Origin: Rhizobacter sp. Root404
GTDB lineage: Bacteria; Pseudomonadota; Gammaproteobacteria; Burkholderiales; Burkholderiaceae_C
Assembly (NCBI RefSeq): GCF_001425865.1
Contig: NZ_LMDS01000006.1
Span: 186,001-250,000 of the forward strand
Length of the DNA stretch: 64,000 nucleotides
Reading direction: 5' to 3'
This document shows, piece by piece, positions 1 to 7,343 of this stretch. The position numbers and the translations under genes are program-made. Position 1 is the first letter of the stretch. Each line of letters opens with the position of its first letter. The notes under the pieces were generated by a model. That model was not told the DNA's origin. It worked only from the letters and a program-made list of their open reading frames with translations, and made no database searches.

Positions 1-1
1 C

Positions 2-535
2 CAGATGCTGGCCCAGGCGCAGCACCTCGCGAACCACGACGGCCTGACCGGGTTGTGCAACCGCATGCTGTTCGACGAACTGGCGCGCCGCGAACTGGCC
101 GAGGCCCGGCGCTACGGCCGCGCGCTCGCGGTGCTGGCGATCGACCTGGACGGCTTCAAGGAAGTGAACGACCGGCACGGCCATGCCGCCGGCGACGCGG
201 TGCTGAAGGGCGCCAGCGAACGCATCCTGGGCATGGCCCGCGCGACCGACACGGTCGCCCGCCTCGGCGGCGACGAGTTCGCGATGCTGCTGCCCGGCGC
301 CGATCGCGACGGCGCGAGCCGCTTCGCCGCGACGCTGGTCGAAGCGCTCGGGCGGCCCTACCCGGGCGTGGGCACGGCCGTGTCCGCGAGCATCGGCGTG
401 GCGCTGCTCTCCGAGGCCGGCACCACCGTGACGACGGTACTGAAGCGCGCCGACGGCGCGCTCTACGACGCCAAGCGCGCCGGCAAGAACCGCGTGATGG
501 TGTGGAGCGACACGATCGCCGACGCCTTCGCCTGA
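2..535 (+). CDS. GGDEF-domain diguanylate cyclase, 5' end outside window
   Basis: This is the C-terminal catalytic part of a diguanylate cyclase, which makes cyclic di-GMP from two GTP. Counting from the first Met (base 5), the GGDEF signature is at residues 88-92. An RATD motif five residues before it matches the RxxD inhibitory I-site, so product feedback is likely. The usual opening of the domain (HDGLTGLCNR) is present, and the domain runs nearly to the stop. The frame is open to the window edge, so the true start and any sensory domain lie upstream. It converges on the esterase gene with a 13-base gap. Confidence 0.9.
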   Translation, partial: QMLAQAQHLANHDGLTGLCNRMLFDELARRELAEARRYGRALAVLAIDLDGFKEVNDRHGHAAGDAVLKGASERILGMARATDTVARLGGDEFAMLLPGADRDGASRFAATLVEALGRPYPGVGTAVSASIGVALLSEAGTTVTTVLKRADGALYDAKRAGKNRVMVWSDTIADAFA

Positions 536-548
536 CGCGCCGCCGCGG

Positions 549-1610
549 TCAGCGGGTGTTCAGGAAGAAGCGCACCATCTCGGCCGACGCGTCGGGCCCG
601 CGCGGATCGGTGTACGAGCCGTCGGCGCTCCCGCCCGACCAGGCGTGCGCGCCGCCGTGCACCAGCCACGCTTCGACCCGCGGGCGGCCGGCACCATCGG
701 CGTAGACGGTGCGGGTGTAGGCACGGCCGCGGGCCGAGCCGCGTTCGCCGGGGGTCGCGGTCAAGGGCTCGGTGCCCGCCACCGCCTGCGCGACGATCGC
801 CTCGCCGTTGCGCGCCACCACCGTCGCGTCCTGGTCGCCGTGGAACACGATGGTGCGCGGGACGCGCGCGCCGGGGGCGACGCGCGGCGGCGCCTTGGCG
901 GCGCGTCCGCCGCTCATCGCCATGAACGCCGAGCCCACGTCGTGCGCGGCGCCGATCGGCAGGCCCGAATGCGCGCCCACCGCGGCGAACACGTCCGGAT
1001 GCGTCTGCCCGAGGATCACCGCCATCGCCGCGCCCGCGGACAGGCCGGCGACGAAGACGTGCGCCGGGTCGACACGGTGGTCGCGCGCCACGTCGGCGAC
1101 GATGCCCGCGAGGATCGCCGGTTCGCCGCCCTCGCGGCGCTGGTCCTCGGGTCGGAACCAGTTCCAGCAGTTCGAGCCGTTCGCGTTCCGCGATTGCGCC
1201 GGGTAGGCGACCAGAAAGCCGTGTTGCGCGGCCAGCGCATTCATCCGCGTGCCGGCCGCGAAGTCGTCCGGGTCCTGCTTGCAGCCGTGCAGCATCACCA
1301 CCAGCGGCCGCGGTGTGCCACCGGCGCCGGCCGGCACGTAGAGCCTGTATGAGCGGCTGCCCGCCGCGCCGGAGTGGGTGCGCGAGAGGAAAGAACCGCC
1401 GTCGACCCGCTCGACAAAGGGCAACGGTTCGTCGCCCGGCGGCGCCGCCGGCGCATCGGCCGGCCGGGCGGGCGCATCCTGCGCCAGGCCGGCCGACTCG
1501 AGGGCGCGACGGATCGTCTCGGAAACGCTGCGGGTGGTGCCGCTGGTCGGGTCGAGCCCGGCCGAGCGCAGGGCGCGCTCGATGGTGTCGGAGATCGTGT
1601 TCAGGCTCAT
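549..1610 (-). CDS. PHB-depolymerase-family esterase (alpha/beta hydrolase)
   Basis: A 353-residue alpha/beta hydrolase of the polyhydroxybutyrate depolymerase / LpqC esterase family. Visible marks are an oxyanion-hole stretch VVMLHGCKQ near residue 105, the lipase box GLSAG with nucleophile Ser191, an acid-residue stretch HGDQDATV, and a late catalytic His in VHGGAHAWSGG. No signal peptide is seen, so action on intracellular polyester or small esters is likely; the substrate is not shown. I chose the ATG at 1610 because MSLNTISDTIERAL looks like the family N-terminus. An in-frame ATG at 1646 is possible, and neither has a clear ribosome-binding site. Confidence 0.85.
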   Translation of the reverse strand: MSLNTISDTIERALRSAGLDPTSGTTRSVSETIRRALESAGLAQDAPARPADAPAAPPGDEPLPFVERVDGGSFLSRTHSGAAGSRSYRLYVPAGAGGTPRPLVVMLHGCKQDPDDFAAGTRMNALAAQHGFLVAYPAQSRNANGSNCWNWFRPEDQRREGGEPAILAGIVADVARDHRVDPAHVFVAGLSAGAAMAVILGQTHPDVFAAVGAHSGLPIGAAHDVGSAFMAMSGGRAAKAPPRVAPGARVPRTIVFHGDQDATVVARNGEAIVAQAVAGTEPLTATPGERGSARGRAYTRTVYADGAGRPRVEAWLVHGGAHAWSGGSADGSYTDPRGPDASAEMVRFFLNTR

Positions 1611-1825
1611 GAAGGTCCGTGAAGGAGAAATGGTGCAGTGCAGCATAGTGCCCTGAATTTCGATTCCGGGTCATCGGCAGCAACCCTTTCCCGTGTGGGA
1701 CATCGCCTACCCCGACGGCGCCGGGTGCCGCCTGTCGTCCTACAGCACGAGCCGCTGCAGGCCGGCACGGGCGCCGAGGTGCGCTGCTTAAGCTCAGCGA
1801 ACCAAGAAACCGAGGAGAACCCCGC

Positions 1826-2041
1826 ATGAGAACCATCCTGATCCCCGCCGCCCTGGCGTCGCTGTTTGCCCTCGCCGCCTGCGACAAGCCGGCCGTCGTG
1901 GCCGTTCCGGCCCCGTCGCCGGCCCCGTCGACCGTCGTCGTCCCGGGCCCTCCGGGTCAGCCCGGTCCGCAGGGCGAGTCCGGCAAGGCGGGCGACACGA
2001 CCGTCATCGTCACGCCGCCGGCCAGCGCCGCGTCGAACTGA
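1826..2041 (+). CDS. small lipoprotein with collagen-like G-X-Y repeats
   Basis: A 71-residue predicted lipoprotein. A hydrophobic signal ends in a lipobox LFALAAC, giving a lipidated Cys around residue 20. The mature part is Pro/Ala-rich, followed by six consecutive G-X-Y triplets (GPPGQPGPQGESGKAGDT) and a short Val/Thr/Ala tail. GAGGAG lies 8-10 bases before the ATG. Function is unknown. It stands alone on the plus strand before pilU, with a hairpin after its stop. Collagen-like triplets could trimerise or act as a spacer; that is inference. Confidence 0.7.
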   Translation: MRTILIPAALASLFALAACDKPAVVAVPAPSPAPSTVVVPGPPGQPGPQGESGKAGDTTVIVTPPASAASN

Positions 2042-2058
2042 CCGCCTGACCGCCGTCA

Positions 2059-2084
2059 CCGGCTCGCGATCGGCGAGCCGGGTT
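2059..2084 (+). terminator. possible terminator after the collagen-like lipoprotein
   Basis: A perfect 9-bp GC-rich stem (CCGGCTCGC with GCGAGCCGG, loop GATCG) starts 18 bases after the lipoprotein stop and is followed by TTTG only, with a further run of four T at 2093. The stem is strong but the T tract is weak. Confidence 0.4.
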
Positions 2085-2171
2085 TGACGGCTCTTTTCCG
2101 GCGATCGCGCGGGGCGCGCCGCGGCATGCTGCGGGCTGGGCCGTCTGGTCTGCCCGCCGCACAGTCTCGAC

Positions 2172-3458
2172 ATGCCCGCTTTCACCGAAGAACAAGCCCG
2201 CGCCTACATGCACAAGCTGCTGGCGGCCATGAGCCAGGCCGGCGGCTCCGACCTGTTCATTGCGGCGGACTTTCCGCCGAGCATGAAATCGCACGGCGCG
2301 ATGAAACCGCTGACCACGCAGAAGCTCAGCGCCGAGCTGACCCGCGAACTGGCCAACGCCCTGATGAACGAAGCGCAACGCGCCGAGTTCGAGCGCGAGA
2401 TGGAATGCAACTTCGCGATCTCGATCCCGGGCATCTCGCGCTTCCGCGTCAACGTGCACGTGCAGCAGCAGTGCGTCAGCATGGTGATCCGCACGATCGC
2501 CTCGGAGATTCCGAACTTCGAGAAGCTCAAGCTGCCCGAGGTGCTGAAGGACGTGGTGATGAACAAGCGCGGCCTCGTGCTGGTGGTGGGCGCGACCGGT
2601 TCGGGCAAGTCGACCACGCTGGCCGCGCTGATCGACCACCGCAACCGCACCCATGCCGGCCACATCATCACCGTGGAAGACCCGGTGGAGTACGTGCACG
2701 CGTCGCGCCTGTCGCTGGTCACGCACCGCGAGGTCGGCGTCGACACCAAGTCGTGGCACCACGCGCTGAAGAACACGCTGCGTCAGGCGCCCGACGTGAT
2801 CCTGATCGGCGAGATCCGTGACGCCGAGACCATGGAACACGCGATCGCGTTCGCCGAGACCGGCCACCTGTGCCTGGGCACGCTGCATGCCAACAGCTCG
2901 AGCCAGACGATCGAGCGGATCATCAATTTCTTCCCCGAGGAGCGGCGTGCACAGCTGCTGATGGACCTGTCCGCGAACCTGCGCGCGATCGTCTCGCAGC
3001 GCCTGGTGCGGCGCGAGGACGGCCACGGCCGCGCCGCCGCGATCGAGATCCTGCTCAACACGCCGATCATCGCGGAGCGCATCTTCCAGGGGCAGTTCCA
3101 CGAACTGAAGGCGATCATGTCCAAGTCGCGCGAGCTCGGCATGCGCACCTTCGACTGGGCGCTGTTCGAGCTCTACAACGCCGGGACGATCAGCTTCGAG
3201 GAGGCGATCCGCAACGCCGATTCGGCCAACGAACTGCGCCTGCACATCAAGCTCAAGAGCGAGCGCGGCGAGCCGCCGCCGTCCAACTTCATGGACCTGG
3301 CGATCGAGGACGACGGACCGACGCCCGAACAGCTCGAGGAGCAGCGCCACGAGGAGCTGCTGCGGCAGCAGGAGACGCGCCGCCGGCGCGAGGACGCGGA
3401 GCTCGAACAGATGCGCGAGCGCAAGCGCCTGGCGGAGGCGGCGGCGCGCAAGCCCTGA
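2172..3458 (+). CDS. pilU: type IV pilus retraction ATPase, PilU/PilT family
   Basis: A hexameric ATPase of the PilT family that powers retraction of type IV pili at the inner-membrane base. Walker A is GATGSGKST (residues 140-148), Walker B lies in DVILIGEIRD (208-217), and the His box is GHLCLGTLHA (231-240). At 428 residues it is longer than PilT (about 345). It carries a charged, Glu/Arg-rich C-terminal extension from about residue 375, typical of PilU-type paralogues. The N-terminal GGSDLFIAADFPPSMK also fits PilU. No pilT gene is in this window, although the two are usually adjacent; the neighbours are a lipoprotein and a hybrid kinase. Confidence 0.85.
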   Translation: MPAFTEEQARAYMHKLLAAMSQAGGSDLFIAADFPPSMKSHGAMKPLTTQKLSAELTRELANALMNEAQRAEFEREMECNFAISIPGISRFRVNVHVQQQCVSMVIRTIASEIPNFEKLKLPEVLKDVVMNKRGLVLVVGATGSGKSTTLAALIDHRNRTHAGHIITVEDPVEYVHASRLSLVTHREVGVDTKSWHHALKNTLRQAPDVILIGEIRDAETMEHAIAFAETGHLCLGTLHANSSSQTIERIINFFPEERRAQLLMDLSANLRAIVSQRLVRREDGHGRAAAIEILLNTPIIAERIFQGQFHELKAIMSKSRELGMRTFDWALFELYNAGTISFEEAIRNADSANELRLHIKLKSERGEPPPSNFMDLAIEDDGPTPEQLEEQRHEELLRQQETRRRREDAELEQMRERKRLAEAAARKP

Positions 3459-3539
3459 CCGCGGGCTCTCCGCCCAGTTCCCGACACCTGTCGGGTGCGT
3501 GCAGCGCCACCCGGCGGGTACGCTCGTCCCGTGGACGCG

Positions 3540-5555
3540 ATGAGACCCGTCTTTGCCGTCTGGCGCGCGATGCTCACGCCGGCGCGGGCGTTTCAGCCGG
3601 CGTCGCTGGAGCGCGATTTCCTGCGCGACTATGCGCGCCGCTTCGCCAACGAGCGTCGCGCGATCACGCTGCTCGCGGCGCTGCTGTGGATCCCGCTCGC
3701 GGGCTGGGACCTGATCAACATGCGGGAGATCGGCGCCGACCTCCATGACGCCGGCCTGTTCGTCGGCGTGCGGGTGACCAGCATGGCCGTGCTGCTGGGC
3801 GTCGCGGCGGCCGCCACCGGCCCCTGGATGGAGCGCAACGAGCACGCGGCGTCGGCGCTGCTGATGGGTTCGTGCACCACGACCTTCGTCTTCGCCTACT
3901 GCCAGATGCGGCTGCTGCCGCCGGAGTACGGCCACGTCTACTACGGCCTGGCCCTGTCGACGATCATGACCGCTGGCTTCGCGGCGCTGCGGCTGCGCGG
4001 CCTGCCGGTGCTCTGCGTGATGGCGGCCTGCGTGGTCGCGCCGGTGGTCCTGCTGCACCTCGAGATGCTGTGTCGCCCGGGGGTCGACCTGCAGGCCGAG
4101 CAGCACTATGTGTTCAAGCTCTGCAACATCCTGCTGGTCGTCGGGGCGCTGGGCACGGCGCTCGCACAACAACTGGAGCGGTCACAGCGTGCGACCTTCC
4201 TGCGCGAGCACGAGCTGGCGCACTCCAACCACATCCTCGCGCGGCAGCGCCACGAGCTGGAAGCGCTCAACGGCGCGATCCGCCGCGCGAGCCAGCAGAC
4301 CGAGGAGAAATCCAGGCTGCTGATCGACGCGCAGACCGCGCTGTCGCTCGCGCTCGACGCCGCGAAAGCCGCCAGCCGCGCCAAGAGCGACTTCGTCGCG
4401 AACATGAGCCATGAGTTCCGCACGCCGATGAACGCGATCATCGGCCTGACCCACCTGCTGATGCAGTCCGAACAGCAACCGCGCCAGGTCGAGTGGCTGC
4501 GCTCGATCGAGACGGCGTCCGCGCACCTGCTGTCGCTGATCAACGCGATCCTCGACATCTCGAAGATCGAGGCCGGCAAGCTCGAGCTGCAGCACGCCGA
4601 CTTCGACCTCGCGGCCACCTTCAACCAGCTGCGCGCGCTGGTCGCCAACCAGATCATGACGAAGGGCCTGCAGATCGAGCTCGACACCGGCGACGTGCCG
4701 GTGCGCCTGCGCGGCGACTCGACCCGCCTGCTGCAGGCGCTGCTCAACTACACCGGCAACGCCATCAAGTTCACGACGCAGGGCACGATCGTCGTGCGCG
4801 CCGAGCTGCTCGAGGCCGGCACCGAGGAGGTTCTCGTCCGCTTCCAGGTGAGCGACCCCGGGCCCGGCTTGTCGTCCGATCAGCTCTCGCGCCTGTTCCG
4901 CGCGTTCGAGCAGGCCGACGGGCCGCCGGGCCTCAAGGCGGCCGGCACCGGCCTGGGGCTGGCCATCACCAAGAGCCTGGCGACCTCGATGGGCGGGGAC
5001 GCCGGCGCCAACAGCGAGCCGGGCCGGGGCAGCACCTTCTGGTTCACCGCGCGGCTGGAGCGGGCCCGCGAACCGGCGCGCCACATCGACCGGCACGAGC
5101 AGGTGCGCGACGCGCGCGCCGAGCTCCGGCGCCGCCACGAGGGGGCTCGCGTGCTGCTCGCCGAGGACAACGAGGTGAACCAGGAGGTGGCGTGCGCGCT
5201 GCTGTCGGCGGCTGGCATCAGCGTCGAGGTCGCCGGCGACGGGCGCGAGGCGGTCGAGAAGGCGAGCAAGGAGAGCTTCCAGCTGATCTTGATGGACGTG
5301 CAGATGCCGGTGATGGACGGTCTGGCCGCGACCCGGGCGATCCGCCTGCTGCCGGGCCGGGAGGCGACGTCGATCCTGGCGATGACGGCGGACATCTTCA
5401 CCGACAACAAGCAGGCGTTCGAGGAGGCCGGCATGAACGACTACGTCGACAAGCCCTGCCACCCGAACGACCTCTACAAGGCGCTGCTGAAATGGCTGGC
5501 GCCGCTCGCCGCGCCCGCGCGCAACGAGCGCGGGCCGGCGAACACGGTCCACTAG
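3540..5555 (+). CDS. membrane hybrid histidine kinase with C-terminal receiver
   Basis: A 671-residue hybrid sensor kinase. About five or six hydrophobic segments occupy residues 25-205, with no recognised ligand domain. A short coiled coil follows, then the HisKA helix with phospho-acceptor His291 in NMSHEFRTPMN. The ATPase domain shows NAIKF, DPGPGL and GTGLGLAI boxes. A CheY-like receiver (EDN acidic pair, acceptor Asp586 in LMDVQMP, Lys in VDKP) closes the protein. It probably passes phosphate to a separate Hpt or response regulator, none being adjacent. I chose the ATG at 3540; a GTG at 3531 is also in frame. Stimulus unknown. Confidence 0.85.
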   Translation: MRPVFAVWRAMLTPARAFQPASLERDFLRDYARRFANERRAITLLAALLWIPLAGWDLINMREIGADLHDAGLFVGVRVTSMAVLLGVAAAATGPWMERNEHAASALLMGSCTTTFVFAYCQMRLLPPEYGHVYYGLALSTIMTAGFAALRLRGLPVLCVMAACVVAPVVLLHLEMLCRPGVDLQAEQHYVFKLCNILLVVGALGTALAQQLERSQRATFLREHELAHSNHILARQRHELEALNGAIRRASQQTEEKSRLLIDAQTALSLALDAAKAASRAKSDFVANMSHEFRTPMNAIIGLTHLLMQSEQQPRQVEWLRSIETASAHLLSLINAILDISKIEAGKLELQHADFDLAATFNQLRALVANQIMTKGLQIELDTGDVPVRLRGDSTRLLQALLNYTGNAIKFTTQGTIVVRAELLEAGTEEVLVRFQVSDPGPGLSSDQLSRLFRAFEQADGPPGLKAAGTGLGLAITKSLATSMGGDAGANSEPGRGSTFWFTARLERAREPARHIDRHEQVRDARAELRRRHEGARVLLAEDNEVNQEVACALLSAAGISVEVAGDGREAVEKASKESFQLILMDVQMPVMDGLAATRAIRLLPGREATSILAMTADIFTDNKQAFEEAGMNDYVDKPCHPNDLYKALLKWLAPLAAPARNERGPANTVH

Positions 5556-5612
5556 CGAGTCCGCGCGGCATGAAGCTTGCAACACTCGCCCCTTCAACTC
5601 CCGGGGACCAGC

Positions 5613-5840
5613 GTGCAGGTGTCGACGTCGATCAAGGTGCGACTCCGGGCCATCGCCGAGGTGCTGGTCATCGCGATGCTCGGCACGATCCCGGCGCTGC
5701 TGCCCGCCACCGCCCTGCTGGCGCTGATCGACTTCCACAAGGACAGCGACGGCTTCATGATGGCGATGCTTTACGCGGGCAGCGTCGGCGGCGCCGCGGT
5801 CGGCATGGCGTTCGCGAAGCGGCGCGCCGGCAAGCCCTGA
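5613..5840 (+). CDS. small membrane protein, unknown function
   Basis: About 75 residues with two hydrophobic helices (AIAEVLVIAMLGTIPALLP and a Gly/Ala-rich MLYAGSVGGAAVGMAF) and a basic C-terminus KRRAGKP. The start is uncertain: GTG at 5613 follows a GGGGA ribosome-binding-like stretch, while TTG at 5577 would add 12 residues. It follows the hybrid kinase by 57 bases and could be co-transcribed. No family recognised. Confidence 0.5.
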   Translation: MQVSTSIKVRLRAIAEVLVIAMLGTIPALLPATALLALIDFHKDSDGFMMAMLYAGSVGGAAVGMAFAKRRAGKP

Positions 5841-5934
5841 CGGTCGCGCGGCGACGCCCTACATCGCCGCCCGCGCCGATGGGCTAAGTTCGAGGCTGCA
5901 GGACCGAGCCTGCCAGCCACGAAGGAGCCAGCGC

Positions 5935-6384
5935 ATGAGTGCCGAGGGCGTCGAGCGGTTCCTGGATGCCCAGGAGCCGATCTACGGACAGGTCGTCGAG
6001 GAGTTGCGCCGCGGGCGCAAGACCGGCCACTGGATGTGGTTCGTGTTCCCGCAGCTGCGCGGCCTGGGCCGCAGCCCGACGGCGCAGTTCTACGGGCTCG
6101 CATCGGCGGACGAGGCCCGGGCCTACCTCGCACAGCCAGTGCTCGGTCAACGACTCAGGCAGTGCGTGGACCTCGTGCTCGCGGTCGACGGCCGCTCGGT
6201 GCACGACATCTTCGGCAGCCCGGACGACCTGAAGCTGCGCTCCAGCCTGACCCTGTTCGACCACGTGGCGCCGCACGACCCGGTGTTCGGTCGGGCGCTG
6301 GACCGCTTGTTCGGCGGCGTGCGCGACGACCGCACGCTGGCGCTGCTCGGCCATCGACCCTCAACCCCAGGAGATCCCCCATGA
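5935..6384 (+). CDS. DUF1810 family protein
   Basis: A 149-residue soluble protein recognised as DUF1810 by its pattern: an N-terminal ERFLDAQEPIY, a conserved GHWMWFVFPQLRGLG, then the FYGLAS...EARAYLAQPVLG and QRLRQC segments. The biochemical function of the family is not established. An AAGGAG ribosome-binding site lies upstream of the ATG. Its stop overlaps the next start by four bases (ATGA), so the two are probably translationally coupled. Confidence 0.85.
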   Translation: MSAEGVERFLDAQEPIYGQVVEELRRGRKTGHWMWFVFPQLRGLGRSPTAQFYGLASADEARAYLAQPVLGQRLRQCVDLVLAVDGRSVHDIFGSPDDLKLRSSLTLFDHVAPHDPVFGRALDRLFGGVRDDRTLALLGHRPSTPGDPP

Positions 6385-6608
6385 CTTCTCAGCAGATCAA
6401 GCCCGAGCTTCACGGCAAGACCATCGAATCGGCCGAAGTGCTCGAACGCCCGAGCGGCGACGCGGAATTCGTGATGCGATTCACCGACGGGTCCACGGCC
6501 ACCGTGGCCGCGTGGAAGCGCGAGGGTCATGCGCTGCAGATGAACGTCGACCTGTCGCAGAACGCGCATCCTCTGACCGATGGCGGGACGCATCGGCGCA
6601 ACGTCTGA
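6381..6608 (+). CDS. small soluble protein, unknown
   Basis: A 75-residue protein with no recognised domain. It is mostly charged and polar, with an alternating strand-like stretch FVMRFTDGSTATVAAW, so a small beta-rich fold is plausible. An AGGAG box lies 7-8 bases before the ATG, and the start overlaps the stop of the DUF1810 gene. Its 3' half overlaps the tail of the PEP-CTERM gene on the other strand by 128 bases, which is unusual. Confidence 0.6.
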   Translation: MTSQQIKPELHGKTIESAEVLERPSGDAEFVMRFTDGSTATVAAWKREGHALQMNVDLSQNAHPLTDGGTHRRNV

Positions 6609-7236
6609 ACATCGCCAGCCCGACCGCGAGGCCCAGCCCGAGCAGCGCGGTCGTGGACGGCTCCGGCACCGGCAGGAAGCGGATGTCGTCGATCGCCACG
6701 GCGGTGCGTTCGTCCGGGGTGCGCAAACCGATCCTCAGCTCGACCAGCCGACCCGCGAACGCCGACACGTCCCCGCGCCATTCGCCGCCGACGGGCCGCA
6801 TGTCGATCATCGTGCCGTCGAGCGACAGCGAAAAAGCGGCGTCGCTGGCGAGCAGGCTCACGGTGGTCGCACCGATCGGGACCGTGCCGGTCTGCCACAC
6901 CTCGGCCTCGACGAAGCCGCCACGCGGGATCTGCTCGTACAAGGTTCCGCTGTGCATGTACAAGGCGTACGAGCCCGTCCCGAAAGCCGTGCAGCACCCC
7001 GACACCGGATACAGCGAATAGCTGACGCTGTAGCCCACGTTGAGATTCTCGTAGCCGAGGTAGGCATCGGCCGCCAGGTGACTCCACCCCGGGGCACCCT
7101 GGCTCCAGGTCAGGAAGCCGCCCTGCTCGAGTTCGGACAGCTGCGCCTCCTCGAACCCGAGGTTGACGAAATTCTGCGCGTGAACCCCGAAGCTGGCGCC
7201 TGCCAGCACAGCGATGACGCAGGACGCGAGTCTCAT
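6481..7236 (-). CDS. PEP-CTERM sorting-domain exported protein with extended tail
   Basis: A 251-residue exported protein. A signal peptide (residues 1-20, ending GVHA) precedes a beta-rich domain opening NFVNLGFEEAQL, like other PEP-CTERM proteins with a concanavalin-like or DUF642-like fold. The sorting signal follows: VPEPSTTALLG from residue 190, a hydrophobic helix, and FRR at 210-212. Exosortase normally recognises this signal. A real PEP-CTERM protein should stop within a few residues of the basic patch, but this frame runs 39 residues further, antisense to the neighbouring gene. No exosortase gene is in the window. The ATG at 7236 fits the signal peptide. Confidence 0.8.
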   Translation of the reverse strand: MRLASCVIAVLAGASFGVHAQNFVNLGFEEAQLSELEQGGFLTWSQGAPGWSHLAADAYLGYENLNVGYSVSYSLYPVSGCCTAFGTGSYALYMHSGTLYEQIPRGGFVEAEVWQTGTVPIGATTVSLLASDAAFSLSLDGTMIDMRPVGGEWRGDVSAFAGRLVELRIGLRTPDERTAVAIDDIRFLPVPEPSTTALLGLGLAVGLAMFRRCADASRHRSEDARSATGRRSSAAHDPRASTRPRWPWTRR

Positions 7237-7343
7237 GGTCGTCTCCCGCCGACAGAGGAAGCCCGGATATTCGGCGGTGCGACGGCGCCTTGCAAGTGCT
7301 TGATGCGGGGCCCGGGCTCTTCCCCGGGTCGAGGACCTGCTAC

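Noticed and set aside
1630..1656. An eight-codon frame with AAGGAG just upstream, antisense to the esterase start
   Set aside because: Far too short to support; the purine run is antisense to the esterase 5' region.
7300..7343. Palindromic CCCGGG copies after gyrB as a terminator
   Set aside because: No T tract follows and the stem is only six pairs, so it does not meet the standard for a terminator.
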